Positions 1 to 9,361 of a stretch of 64,000 bases of DNA are shown here, one piece after another. The notes under the pieces are model-generated. The model was given only the letters and a program-made list of their open reading frames with translations, was not told the DNA's origin and did no database searches. The DNA comes from Streptomyces sp. NBC_00569 (GTDB lineage: Bacteria; Actinomycetota; Actinomycetes; Streptomycetales; Streptomycetaceae). Position numbers and translations under genes: made by a program. Numbering within the stretch: the first letter of the stretch is position 1; every line of letters starts with the position of its first letter. The stretch covers positions 1,984,001 to 2,048,000 of the forward strand of contig NZ_CP107783.1 of assembly GCF_036345255.1 (NCBI RefSeq). The letters are read 5' to 3'.

Positions 1-1
1 C

Positions 2-3000
2 CGCACCCCCGCTCCCTTGCGCGGTTTCGGCGTCCTCGCCCGCGCGCTGCTCGGCCTGATCGCCCTGGTGGGTCTGACCGCCGGTGTTCCCTACCTCCTC
101 ATACGGGTGGGCCGGCTGCCCGCCAGTTTGCCGGGGAGCCTTGGTGCGCTGGCGCAGCCCGACGACGGCACGCTCTTCCTTGCCGTCCTGACCGGCATCG
201 GATGGCTCGCGTGGGCGGCGTTCACCTTCTCCGTCCTTGTCGAGGTCGTTGCCCTCGCACAGCGGCGTTCGGCTCCCCGCATCCGCGGCCTGGGCGGCCT
301 GCAGTCCCTCGCCTCGCTCCTGGTCGGCGGGATCGTCTTGCTGGTCCCTACGGCCGCCTCGGCTGCCACCAGCGGACCTGCTGTCGCCGCCACCGCCGTA
401 CACACCGCTGGGGAGAACAGTGGAGGCGCCACGCCGAGCGCACAAACGCACGCACCGCCTGCTCAAACCACTGGTCGGCAGCACACGGTGGCCACCTCCA
501 CCGAGCTGCCATGGGATCTGGCCGAGGAGTATCTCGGCGACGGCAAGCGCTGGAAGGACATCGCCGCCCTCAACGACATCCCCCAGCTGACGGCCGGCGA
601 CCAGTACCTGCCCAAGGGCGTCACCATCGTCCTGCCCCCAGACGCACACGCACGGTCGCAGGCCACGCGTGCCAGCTCCGAGAAACTCCAGAGCCCGGCG
701 GCCCCACCGCAGCAGCCGACCGGTGCCCAGCACCACGATGAAGAGGAAGTGGAAGCGGAGGGGGATCTGCAGGCGCAGAGCGCAGGCGCCGAGCGCACCG
801 CCCAGGTTCGCGTCGTGGCCCGTGGCGATTCCCTGTCCGGGATCGCACAGCAGGAGACCGGCAATGGCGCCAACTGGCCAGAGCTGTACGAGGCCAGCCG
901 CGGCGCGCAGCCGCACGGGCTGCCCCGCATCACCGATCCGGACCTGATCCGCCCCGGCCAGCGCATCACGATCCCCGCCCCCACCACGCCGCACGACGAC
1001 CAGGATTCCGCCGCCGGCCAGCACAACGACGAGGGCCAGGCGTCCGACGCGCGCACGCAGCAGCCTCCTCGCACCGGAGGCGGGTCAGATCACGGCGAGC
1101 AGGACTCTGCCGACGAGTCGGATCGCGGCGGTGACTCCGGCGCGTCCGGCGTGACCAAGCCGCCGACATCCCGCCCCTCCCCACACCGCAGCGAGCCCCC
1201 GGCGTCTGCCTCGGCTCGGCCCGAGGAATCTGCCCGACCGTCAGCGCCTGTCACCGCCTCGCCGTCTGCTTCGACATCTGATCAGGAGCGCGCACCCGCT
1301 GCACCGCAGGGTGCCGACGACACCCAGACGTCTTCACTCGTCTCGACGCGGACGGCCATGGGGGCCTTCGCGTTGCTTGCCTCAGCCCTGACCGGCACGC
1401 TCGCCTTCAGGCGGCTGCGGCAGCGGCGCTCCCGCAAACCCGGACAGACACTGCCTGAGATCGTGCCGGCAGCAGCAGAGGCCGAGTTGGAACAGGCGGC
1501 CCACGATGGGGCCGACGGCGTCGAGCGTCTGCAGGCCGCGCTGGCTGCGCTCGCCCTCCACGGTCAGGGCACTCCCCCGCTGCTGCGCGCCGCACGCATC
1601 ACCGCAGACGGCATCGAGGTCCTGCCCGACGACGTTTCCGCCGCCCCACAAGCTCCGTTCACCACCGCGCACGCCGGCTGGTGGCACCTGCCCGACGACG
1701 TCGACCTTCCGGTGCCCGATGACGAGGCTGAACTGCCCTATCCGGCACTGGTCACACTCGGCACCGACACCGCGAACAGCCTGGTGCTGGCGAACCTGCC
1801 CGCCTGGGAAGTCGTCCTCGTCGACGGCGACCCCATCGCCCGCGCCGAGACGATCGCCTGCATGGCCACGGAGCTCGCGCTGGGGCCCCATGCGGATCAC
1901 GTCGAGGTCGTAGCATCCGGGCTGGGCTCCATGGGCGCCGAACTTCAAGCGTTCGGCGTCCAGTACCTGCCCGACGTTCCGCAGGCCGCCGGTGCGTTCG
2001 CCGCGCGGATCCTGGAAGCCCACCAGGACCCCGAAGACCGCGGGATCCCGTACGTCATGCTGTGCGGCGGTGACCTGGACGCAGACACCGCATGGCAGAT
2101 CGCCGAAACTCTCGACCACTCCCGCGGCTTGACCCCGTGCGTACTCGTGCTGCCCGCCAGCGCCGCATCGTTGTTCCCCGACGCGGAAATCCTTAACGCT
2201 TCGGCCGACGCGCCGCAGGACGTCAGTGCCATCGGCATCGATGTCCTCCTGCAGCGCCTGGACGCGGCGTCCATCACTCAACTCGCCGCCGCCTACCGCC
2301 AGACCAGCCGACCCGCACAGGGACCCGAGGGCGTGTGGAAGCACGTCCCACCGGAGCCCATCGAGGTACCCGAATCAGCCCCTGCCGTCCATCCGGTCCC
2401 CGACCCGCGGCAAGACAACAATGACCGTTCCGGGCCGGTGCCCGCTGGCGACGCGGCAGGCCAGCACCAGGACGTCGCGACCCGTCGCGACAACACGGAC
2501 GCCGCACAGGCGCAGCCGGTCGCGTTCCAGGCCCTGCTGGATTCTGCGGGCGACCCGGGCCAGGCATCGCTCAAAGCCGTTCCGCCCGCACCCACTTCGG
2601 TGAGCGGAGAGCCTGCCGAGCGGATCGGGCCGCGGTTCCTCATCCCGCCCGTTCACTCTCTCACTGCTGCCGAGCGCACCCCGCCGATCCTCAAGACCGA
2701 CGCCGACAAGACCCTCGCCGGAGCCGGGCCGGACGACACTGCTCCCCGGCTGCGGGTCCTGGGCACACTGGAATTGCACAACGCCGGAGACTTGGAACCC
2801 CGCCTCATCGGGCTTGCTGCGCACCTGCTGCTCAAACCGCACAGCAGTGCCGAGAGGCTGTGTGAGGACCTGGGCGATGGAGAGCCCTGGTCACCGAAGA
2901 CGCTCGGCTCACGGCTGCGGGACCTGCGTACCAGACTCGGCGCAGACGTCGACGGCGACCTGTATGTCCCGCAGCGCAAAGGCAAATCATCCCCCTACGC

Positions 3001-3460
3001 GCTCTCGGACAAGGTCCGCTGCGACTGGCACGATTTCGAGCGGCTCGCGAAACTGGGGGTCAGCCGTGGCGAGGACGGCCTGCACTACCTTGAACGAGCC
3101 CTGGCCATGGTCGACGGTGCCCCATTGGGCGAGCATGCAGCATCTTGGATGAGCGGACTGCGCACCGCCATGCAAGCCCGCATCGTCGACACCGCACACC
3201 ACGTGGCCAGCTACCGCACGCAAGACGGTCGGCATCAAGACTTCCCCAGCGCCCGACAAGCCTGCACCACCGGCCTCAACGCCGACGGCCACTCCGAAAC
3301 CCTCTACCGAGCCCTGATGCGCGCCGAGGCCGCAGCAGGCAACCGCACCGGCCTGCGCGCCGCCATCGCACAATGGCAGGACGCGAACCGGCACCTGACC
3401 CGAGACCAGATCGACAAGAAGACCCAGACGCTCGTCGACAAGCTGCTCGCCGCCTCCTAG
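2..3460 (+). CDS. LysM / BTAD multidomain membrane protein (5' partial)
   Basis: The reading frame is open to the left edge, and its first in-window codons (R-T-P-A-P-L-R-G-F) read as interior coding sequence, so the true start lies outside the window. Hydrophobic segments lie near residues 5-25, 55-80 and 95-118, with another near 445-465. Two LysM-like modules are visible: about 157-207 (HTVATSTELPWDLAEEYLGD) and about 265-322 (VVARGDSLSGIAQQETGN to PGQRITIP). A long Pro/Ser/Glu-rich linker separates them from the third membrane span. The last 250 residues hold a winged-helix plus helical-repeat region of the bacterial transcriptional activator (BTAD) type. In this streptomycete family the protein is thought to be wall-associated with a cytoplasmic BTAD part; its role is not established. 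Proteins of this type often sit on integrative elements. Confidence 0.8.
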   Translation, partial: RTPAPLRGFGVLARALLGLIALVGLTAGVPYLLIRVGRLPASLPGSLGALAQPDDGTLFLAVLTGIGWLAWAAFTFSVLVEVVALAQRRSAPRIRGLGGLQSLASLLVGGIVLLVPTAASAATSGPAVAATAVHTAGENSGGATPSAQTHAPPAQTTGRQHTVATSTELPWDLAEEYLGDGKRWKDIAALNDIPQLTAGDQYLPKGVTIVLPPDAHARSQATRASSEKLQSPAAPPQQPTGAQHHDEEEVEAEGDLQAQSAGAERTAQVRVVARGDSLSGIAQQETGNGANWPELYEASRGAQPHGLPRITDPDLIRPGQRITIPAPTTPHDDQDSAAGQHNDEGQASDARTQQPPRTGGGSDHGEQDSADESDRGGDSGASGVTKPPTSRPSPHRSEPPASASARPEESARPSAPVTASPSASTSDQERAPAAPQGADDTQTSSLVSTRTAMGAFALLASALTGTLAFRRLRQRRSRKPGQTLPEIVPAAAEAELEQAAHDGADGVERLQAALAALALHGQGTPPLLRAARITADGIEVLPDDVSAAPQAPFTTAHAGWWHLPDDVDLPVPDDEAELPYPALVTLGTDTANSLVLANLPAWEVVLVDGDPIARAETIACMATELALGPHADHVEVVASGLGSMGAELQAFGVQYLPDVPQAAGAFAARILEAHQDPEDRGIPYVMLCGGDLDADTAWQIAETLDHSRGLTPCVLVLPASAASLFPDAEILNASADAPQDVSAIGIDVLLQRLDAASITQLAAAYRQTSRPAQGPEGVWKHVPPEPIEVPESAPAVHPVPDPRQDNNDRSGPVPAGDAAGQHQDVATRRDNTDAAQAQPVAFQALLDSAGDPGQASLKAVPPAPTSVSGEPAERIGPRFLIPPVHSLTAAERTPPILKTDADKTLAGAGPDDTAPRLRVLGTLELHNAGDLEPRLIGLAAHLLLKPHSSAERLCEDLGDGEPWSPKTLGSRLRDLRTRLGADVDGDLYVPQRKGKSSPYALSDKVRCDWHDFERLAKLGVSRGEDGLHYLERALAMVDGAPLGEHAASWMSGLRTAMQARIVDTAHHVASYRTQDGRHQDFPSARQACTTGLNADGHSETLYRALMRAEAAAGNRTGLRAAIAQWQDANRHLTRDQIDKKTQTLVDKLLAAS

Positions 3461-3883
3461 CTGGGCTGGAACCGATCTCTTGGGGCCGTGGCCGAGTTCG
3501 TTCTGGCGGCGGCGAGTTCGCGGGCAGCGTAGGCCAGCAGTTCCTCCGCCGCCGCCCTATTCGACACGGGCGGACTGCCCTACCAGCGTGCCACCGTCTC
3601 CCGGACCACCGCGATAATGCGCCTGGCGAACCAGCTCGCCGTCCAGGCTGGCTGCCTCACCAGCGGCCGGTGACCACAATCGAGCCGTGCAGCGGATACA
3701 GGGACAGGCCGCTCCAGGCAGCCTGAGACGTCACCGACAGCAGGCGCGGACCACACCGTCCGGGACAGAAGGGCAGCACTCTCCGGGCACCAAGCTCGCT
3801 CGGGTGGCCCGGATTTGGGGCTGGCGAACAGCCGCCCAGGGGATCTCAGCTCTCCACCGGCCATTCAGAGCCCATCTTGAACC
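3461..3883. other. Gene-free stretch
   Basis: I see no convincing gene, RNA or repeat in these 423 bases. Reading frames here are short and have no recognisable motif. It separates a rightward gene from a leftward one, so terminators for both would be expected, but I found no clear hairpin. Confidence 0.4.
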
Positions 3884-4357
3884 TCAGTCCGGGAGCAGTT
3901 CCTCGGCTCTCGGGGCCAGTTCGAGGGGGACCTGACGAACGGTTCCGGATTCGACGACGAGTACGTCGGGGATGTGGTCTTCGTAGAAACGCACATAGCC
4001 GATGGTGCCCACGGTCGTTGTCCGCGCAGCGATCCACTTGAGGAGATGCCGCAGGCTTGCGAAGTCGTCGGGGTGCACCTCCTGACGTGCCAGCAAGGAA
4101 CAGCCTCGAGGCCCGCTCTGGAGCAGGCCTGCCAGCGCCCCACCGATGCGCTGCGCGGGGCCGGTGCCGGTCAGTAGTGGATATTCCTCATCACCGTCCG
4201 GTTTCTCGTCTTCTGGTGTCTCGCCCAGGTGCCACCGGAGCAGACCCAGCTCTGCGGAATCCGGGAGGTCCAAGGCCAGCTGGAGTTCGTAGAAGTCACC
4301 CACGACAGCAACGCTAGCGCTGCGGTTGGTCGACCCCGCTCGCAGGGGCTGGATCAA
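3884..4357 (-). CDS. Hypothetical acidic protein
   Basis: A 157-residue acidic protein with no recognised domain. The residue pattern (GDFYELQLALDLPDSAELG, then SLRHLLKWIAARTTTVGTIG and VRFYEDHIPDVLVVESG) alternates strand and helix and has typical streptomycete codon bias, so I take it as real. The first codon in frame is TTG at 4357. A GTG at 4303, just before GDFYELQ, is an equally good start and would give about 139 residues. It is isolated, with an IS110 relic behind it. Function unknown. Confidence 0.5.
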   Translation of the reverse strand: MIQPLRAGSTNRSASVAVVGDFYELQLALDLPDSAELGLLRWHLGETPEDEKPDGDEEYPLLTGTGPAQRIGGALAGLLQSGPRGCSLLARQEVHPDDFASLRHLLKWIAARTTTVGTIGYVRFYEDHIPDVLVVESGTVRQVPLELAPRAEELLPD

Positions 4358-4555
4358 CGGGTGTGCCGGTGCGTGGCCTTGGGGAGGGCGCGTCCGATCA
4401 GAGTCCTCAGCTGGGCACTGTCACCGCCATGAGATTGCCGTCCCCAAGGTGCAGCCACCCCTGGCCAGGAGTGATTGCGCAGCCGACAACCGAGTCTCCC
4501 GTCCTGATGCCGACCCAATCATCAGAGTGCCGCTCCTGAGGAGATAGAAGGAGGC

Positions 4556-4760
4556 AAGCCCCGAATGCCCCCGTGCCCTCGACTCCGACCGCTTGCAGGT
4601 CGCCATGCGCACGCAGCCACGCCAGCAGCAGACGGTAGCCGTCCGGGGTCGTGGGGAACGACGCGGTAGCCAGGTGCCGGCCCATACAGTCGATCACCGC
4701 GCCCTGGTGGACATCGGTGTGGGTGTCCACGCCGCTGATCACCGCGACCCGATCCGCCAT
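4556..4760 (-). pseudogene. IS110-family transposase N-terminal fragment
   Basis: From ATG at 4760 the frame reads MADRVAVISGVDTHTDVHQG and continues to VGVEGTGAFGA. This is the start of the DEDD RuvC-like domain of IS110 transposases, with the first catalytic Asp in GVDTHTD and the Glu in VEGTG. Similarity stops at about 4556. The frame runs on to 4407 with unrelated sequence (SDDWVGIRTGDSVVGCAITP) that may itself be a scrap of another gene. The rest of the transposase, including its C-terminal domain, is missing, so the element is dead. Confidence 0.7.
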
Positions 4761-5418
4761 GCTGGATGCCTGTCCTTCCGCGCGAGCACTATGGATCGCA
4801 CGCGGCTGGCCGGACACCAGGACAGACTCTGATGGGGCCTGCGTCCAGGCTCCTGACTTGTTCAATCGAGTCCAGACGCTCGGTCTGCAGACGTAGCGTC
4901 CAGGGTGCCGGTCAGCACGGGCCCGCAGTGCTCCTTGCCGCCCCCGAGCCGGCTCACTGCTAGCGTTCCGCCGCTGACCAGCACCCGCGCGGTGTGGCTC
5001 GGCAGAGGCATGAAGGTGACGCCTGTGCAACGTGGTCTACCGGATCATGAAACGCGACCAACGGAACCACGTCGGATCCGCTTCACAAACAGAGGCGCTA
5101 TGCCGTCACCGAAACCCGACCGGCCACGCGCACAACAGCACCGCCCGGCCAGCCGACGGTTCCTGGAGAAGACAACCCAAGCGTCGATCGTTCGTCGGGT
5201 CAGGCAGCCCGAGCGGTGCCGCCGCCGTTCTCACAGTCGTTCGTACAGTGGCGCGCTCCGCCTGGACGCCATGAACCACGCCCGCTCCACGGAATGTGGG
5301 TCGACGGCAGACGGGATGGGAGCTGGGGAGAGTGGTGGGTTGATGCAGTAGTGGCGCCTGCGCGTCGATCGGGCTACTGAAGTGCGACTTTGTCGAATAA
5401 GGCCGAAAGACACCCTGT
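4761..5418. other. Gene-free stretch
   Basis: No supported gene in about 660 bases. Several overlapping short frames exist on both strands but none has a recognisable motif or a good ribosome site. It may be decayed DNA beside the IS110 relic. Confidence 0.4.
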
Positions 5419-5451
5419 TTGAATGACGTACCGGGCACTCACACTCAAATA

Positions 5452-5919
5452 ATGGCGGTTCTCCACGGTGTCAGCCAGCCTGAGTGCCTGTTGTGTTCCT
5501 CGAACGGGCCCGACGTTCGTGAGCGGGGACGGATCATTCGCCTGTCAGCTGAACTCTGCGACAGGTGCTGGAATAAGGTCGCCAACGAGCTTGCCGTGAG
5601 CGAGGGCGCCACAGCTGCACCGGAGCCCGAGTTCGACCCGGATGACGTCGAATGGATCGAGCCTCGTACGTGCCGGCATTGCGATGCACTGGTGCGTTGC
5701 TACCCGACCAACTATGACCGTTGGGTCGAACTGGCCACGTTCGAGCTGCCGGCGAAGAAGGTCCCTCCCCTGCACCGTTGGCGTTTGATGCGTCCGAAGG
5801 CGGCGAATACCCCGATTACTGTGGCGACAGTGGCCATCAGGATCGGCGCCATCGATCCCACGCCCGGAGAGCCCGTCATTCCCGCTCATGAGTTCGTGTG
5901 TCTGAGGCACGAAGCATGA
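5452..5919 (+). CDS. DUF6083-type protein
   Basis: A 155-residue protein with two Cys pairs, CLLC near residue 12 and CRHC near residue 76, plus further Cys (LCDRC) that could bind zinc. The C-terminal half (LVRCYPTNYDRWVELATFEL through the final residues) has the pattern I associate with DUF6083 proteins of Streptomyces, whose function is unknown. A TTG at 5419 would add 11 residues; I prefer the ATG at 5452 because the Cys pair follows it at the usual distance. The next gene begins 68 bases downstream on the same strand. Confidence 0.65.
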   Translation: MAVLHGVSQPECLLCSSNGPDVRERGRIIRLSAELCDRCWNKVANELAVSEGATAAPEPEFDPDDVEWIEPRTCRHCDALVRCYPTNYDRWVELATFELPAKKVPPLHRWRLMRPKAANTPITVATVAIRIGAIDPTPGEPVIPAHEFVCLRHEA

Positions 5920-5987
5920 CCGTTGAGACGTTCAGCGATGGATGGCCACGCTCAGCGCCAGTTGGCCGCTGTGGCTACCCTCCCTGC

Positions 5988-6356
5988 ATGGAGCAGGCTC
6001 ATCCCCTCGTTCGCGACATCTTCCCGGACCTCGTCGCCGAACTGGCCACTCTTCTGGAGAAGGAGGGGGAACACGTGCTGGCCATCAGCGTGCGGGATGT
6101 TCACCTGGTTGGTGAGTGTGGCTGCGGTGATGACTTCTGCCAGAGCATCCGGACAGCAGATCATCCGCAGGGACAGCCGTTCGGCCCGGGCCATCGGTGC
6201 GTAAAGAGCGCCGGAGGCTCATCCTCCGGCGCCCTTCAGACAGTTGGGATCCGCACGGGGTTGTACACCCTTGGATCACGATCGGGCATCAGGCGATCTT
6301 CGCCTCGCACGAGGCGGCCGCCACCAGTCGAAGATCATTTACGGGACAACCTTTAG
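5988..6356 (+). CDS. Small orphan protein with altered C-terminus
   Basis: From ATG 5988 the frame reads MEQAHPLVRDIFPDLVAELA and continues through a Cys/Asp-rich motif (CGCGDDFCQSIRTADHP) to GPGHRCV near residue 71. This part matches my memory of a conserved small streptomycete protein with a Cys-x-Cys and a CQS motif. After residue 72 the family likeness stops at once and a low-complexity, Arg/Ser/Pro-rich tail of about 50 residues follows. A strong hairpin lies exactly at that point (6208-6232). The 3' end has therefore probably been replaced by unrelated DNA. Function unknown. Confidence 0.5.
   Translation: MEQAHPLVRDIFPDLVAELATLLEKEGEHVLAISVRDVHLVGECGCGDDFCQSIRTADHPQGQPFGPGHRCVKSAGGSSSGALQTVGIRTGLYTLGSRSGIRRSSPRTRRPPPVEDHLRDNL
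6208..6232 (+). terminator. Perfect 10-bp hairpin, candidate terminator
   Basis: GCGCCGGAGG, loop CTCAT, then CCTCCGGCGC: a perfect GC-rich 10-bp stem with a 5-base loop. No U-run follows, which is common for streptomycete terminators. It lies inside the open tail of the upstream gene, directly after the conserved part ends. Confidence 0.55.
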
Positions 6357-6536
6357 GGCCTCACACGGACAGTAGTAGCGGTGAGTGTCTAACTGCGTGA
6401 CAACCGCGATGCACACCCGCGAACAACCGTGGACGTCAGCGGACCATCAGCGCCGGTGACAGGCACAGCAACCCAAGGGCAGCGAGCATCCCCAGTTGCT
6501 TCGAGACGAAGCGGTCGCGTCGCTAAGGTGCAATGT

Positions 6537-6680
6537 GTGAGCGACGACGTTCCGGCCTGCCCTGAGTGCGGCCAGCCCATGCGGTCTGGTGGCCTCGTGC
6601 TCTCCGAGCGGAAGGACGATGGCCGGCAGACCTGTCGGTCGCTGTGGAAGTGCGCCGACCGACACATCTGGTGGCGCTGA
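6537..6680 (+). CDS. Small zinc-ribbon-like protein
   Basis: A 47-residue protein from GTG 6537. It reads CPECGQPMRSGGLVLSERKD then CRSLWKCADRHIWWR and stops at 6680. The CPECG pair near the start and the second Cys pair (C-x5-C) suggest a single zinc ribbon. I recall similar tiny proteins in streptomycetes, usually ending in a Trp-rich tail as here. Function unknown. The longer in-frame extension to 6429 looks non-coding, so I choose the GTG. Confidence 0.55.
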   Translation: MSDDVPACPECGQPMRSGGLVLSERKDDGRQTCRSLWKCADRHIWWR

Positions 6681-6881
6681 GCCGACCGGCCGGACGGGCC
6701 ATGGGAACTCTGCCCCGTGCCGCAACTGTTCCGCTGACATCCAACGCTGACATCAACGAGCCCGGACGGCGGCATACGGCAGCGCCCGGCAACGGCACCC
6801 GCGCACAGGTTGGACCGCAGCCACGCAGGGGCGGGATCGAACTTACAAGGCAGATGCCGGTCGGCCCGGTGCCTGGGGAAC

Positions 6882-7358
6882 CTACGAGGGCCGCTCAAGC
6901 CGGGCCGCCATATCCGCGAAGGCCTCCACTGCTTCTCGCGCAACTTCCGATAGCTGGTTCAGTTGGACGGTGTCAGCCGCATCTTCAATCCTGATGGCGG
7001 CGGCCAGAGAGGCCCGTGCAGCGTTCAGTGCTGACTCGTCTGCGGGTAGGAGTTGGAGTCCCAAGAGCGCGCTTCGTGCCGCTGTGCGGGCCTGGTCGCA
7101 TGCGTCCTTCGTGTCGATGTACCGCACCTCCGTGGGCTCGTGATCCCTCTTGATCCATCCCCGCCTGATCTGCCAACGCCGGAACTCAACAATGGCTCCC
7201 ACGAACGTGTTGTAGGCGGCCAAGCGCTCCCGGCGTACACGTTCCGTCCGCGCGGCGAGCTCGAGTTTGGCTGCCTGGCGGTGTTGCAGCAGACCCGTGA
7301 CGAGCGATCCCCCCAAGGTGCCTGCAACGGCTATGAGCGCGACAAGTAAGGACTGCAT
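6882..7358 (-). CDS. Membrane-anchored helical protein, unknown
   Basis: 158 residues from ATG 7358. Residues 4-26 form one hydrophobic span (LVALIAVAGTLGGSLVTGLL). The remainder is predicted helical and charged (QAAKLELAARTERVRRERLA and onwards), consistent with a short membrane anchor followed by a cytoplasmic coiled coil. I recognise it as a common type of uncharacterised actinobacterial protein but know no function. It stands alone between the zinc-ribbon gene and the IS21 end. Confidence 0.6.
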   Translation of the reverse strand: MQSLLVALIAVAGTLGGSLVTGLLQHRQAAKLELAARTERVRRERLAAYNTFVGAIVEFRRWQIRRGWIKRDHEPTEVRYIDTKDACDQARTAARSALLGLQLLPADESALNAARASLAAAIRIEDAADTVQLNQLSEVAREAVEAFADMAARLERPS

Positions 7359-7649
7359 GTGTCGAGTTCAGCACAGCAGATTGCTACCCGCTGTCTGATT
7401 CACGGATCGCGACCGTGGCTGCCGGCATTCACAGCGATGTCGGTCAGGACCGACGGTTGCGTGCCACAACCGCGCCAGATCGTGCGGAGAGCCACGGGAC
7501 TCGCAGCCACCATCAGGGTCAATCTGCGCCAATGAGAGGCGCTTTGGACAATCGCCACGCGGGATGTCTGCGCAGGTGTCGGCGACGCTTGAATAGTGAG
7601 CCGGTTCCGGCGGGCGAAAGTTGACCCCCACTGCGTCAGTTGATGTTGG

Positions 7650-8460
7650 TCATTCCCCGGTGTTGGCGGCGGGAACCCGTCCGAGGTCGCGGCCGCGCAT
7701 GCGGTAGCTGTCGCCCTTCAGCGAGATGACCTCGGCATGGTGGACGAGGCGGTCGATCATTGCGGCGGCGACGGTGTCGTCGCCGAAGACCTCGCCCCAT
7801 CGCCCGAAGGGTCTGCTGCTGGTCACGATCACCGAGGCGCGTTCGTAGCGGCCCGAGATGAACTGGAAGAACAGGTTCGCGGCCTCGGGCTCGAAGGGGA
7901 TGTAACCGACCTCGTCGACCACGATCAGCGGGATCCGTCCCAGCCGGGTCAACTCATCACTCAGACGCCCGGCTTGATGGGACTCGGCGAGGCGGGTGAC
8001 CCACTGGGCGGAGGTGCCGAAGGCGACCCGGTGGCCGGCCTGACAGGGCCCGGATGCCGAGCCCGGTGGCAAGGTGGGTCTTGCCGGTGCCGGGCGGCCC
8101 AAGGAAGATCACGTTCTCCTTTCCGACGACGAAGTCCAGCGTCCCCAGGTGGGCGATTACCTCGCGTTTCACGGACCGCTGGTGGTCGAAGTCGAAGTCC
8201 TCGAGCGACTTGCGGGAGGGGAAACGAGCCGCGCGGATGCGTCCCTCGGCGCCATGCGAGTCGCGGGCGGCGACCTCCCTCTGCAGGCAAGCGGCCAGAT
8301 ACTCCTCGTGGCTCCAGCCTTCGCCGCGTGCCCGCTCGGCGAGCCGGGCGGCAGCGTCCCGCAGGGCCGGCGCCTTCAACGCCTCCGTCAGATAGATCAG
8401 TTCGGAGCCGATATCACGGCTGGTCCTGTCCTGGTTCGTGCCGTTCTTCGTGCTCATCAC
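7650..8460 (-). pseudogene. istB: IS21 helper ATPase, frameshifted
   Basis: The first frame, from 8460, carries the helper N-terminus and Walker A (FLGPPGTGKTHLATGLGIRA). The second frame resumes at QAGHRVAF and holds the Walker B region (IPLIVVDEVGYIPFEPEAAN) and the C-terminus ending at 7650. The two frames join if one C is removed from the CCC run at about 8046-8051 (plus strand GGGCCC). Without that correction translation ends at 7957. The family normally loads the IstA transposase onto target DNA. Either a real mutation or a sequencing error in a GC run would explain it. Confidence 0.8.
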
Positions 8461-9340
8461 GCTGCCCCTTCACCCGTGCTCAGCCCGCCGTCGATGACGC
8501 CCAAGATCCGGTCCGCAGCTGGGCTCGTCACCAGACGATCACCGACCCGGACCACGCGGCCGCTGCCGCAGTCGCGTCATTGCGGCTGCCCCGGGACCAC
8601 TACGTTCGCCTGGACACCTGCGACTACTCGGTGCACCCGCTGGCCGTCGGCCGCCGCATCGAGTTCGCCGCCGACCTGGACCAGGTCCTGGTCACCTGCG
8701 ACGGCGTCGAGGTCGCATGCCATGCCCCTTCCACCAGCCTGGCGGGGCGATCGGCGGTAGGGCCAGCATCCGGGAGCGGTCCGCTTCCAGCCGGTCCGCC
8801 GGGCGGGCCTGCAAAGTGCGGTGGATGCGCCGGTTGGCCTTGGTCAGCCAGTCGGCGAGCTGGATGTTGAAGTCCGCGGGCGAGGCGAACACCCGGCCAG
8901 GCAGGAACGAGGTCTCGAGATAGCCGTTGGCCCGCTCGACCAGGCCTTTGGACTCAGGATCCCGTGGCTTGCAGAGCAGGAACTTGATTCCCAGCAACCC
9001 GGTGAACGCAGCTAAATCATCGGTCAGTTGAGGACCGCCGGACCGCCAGGAGCCGACGGCTCCCTCGTTGTCCCAGACCAGCACCCTGGGGACGGCGCCC
9101 AGCTCGATCAGCAGCCGCCAGTGCCCGGCGGTCAGATCGGCCGCAGACCTGGAGGGCAGCATCCGGGCGGTGATCCACCGCGAGTAGCCGGCGACCATGA
9201 CCAGCACCGGCGGCCGCCCGACCTGTCCGAAGCCGAGCGGGATGTCGGCCGGCGGAAACCACAGGTTGCACTGGCCAATCTCACCCGGTTCATAGACCGT
9301 CCGTGACGCCGGATCCGCAGGCCGGTAAGCCGAGCAGCCT
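8461..9340 (-). pseudogene. istA: IS21 transposase remnant, internally inverted
   Basis: Minus strand 9330-8745 reads RPADPASRTVYEPGEIGQCN, a DDE core with VLVWDNEGAVG, the Glu in ERANGYLETSF, and LALPPIAPP. The first catalytic Asp, expected in QCDLWFP, is Asn here. The extreme C-terminus (ILGVIDGGLSTGEGAA, then stop) is still on the minus strand at 8461-8517. Between them, 8518-8722 encodes on the plus strand WARHQTITDPDHAAAAA followed by ASLRLPRDHYVRLDTCDYSV to VEVACHA. Those two blocks should be on the minus strand and in the reverse order. The N-terminal HTH region is gone. Confidence 0.75.
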
Positions 9341-9361
9341 CGGCTGCGGCACGGACCAGTC

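Larger units (their letters stand above)
7600..9340. mobile_element. Rearranged, defective IS21-family element
   Basis: Contains istB and istA remnants on the minus strand. The left end is probably near 7600, where GAGCCGGTTC and GAAAGTTGACCCCC resemble IS21 termini. The right end is missing: istA similarity stops near 9340, 22 bases from the stop codon of the Hsp70 gene. The interior is scrambled: 8518-8722 carries two istA segments on the plus strand in exchanged order. istB has a one-base frameshift and istA has lost its N-terminus and a catalytic residue, so the element cannot move on its own. Confidence 0.75.

Noticed and set aside
1382..2344. 320-codon minus-strand frame inside the LysM/BTAD gene
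   Set aside because: Typical antisense shadow of a high-GC gene. The plus-strand frame carries the recognisable domains.
7737..8870. A 377-codon plus-strand frame
   Set aside because: It is mostly the reverse of istB. Only its 8518-8722 part has meaning, as inverted istA blocks.
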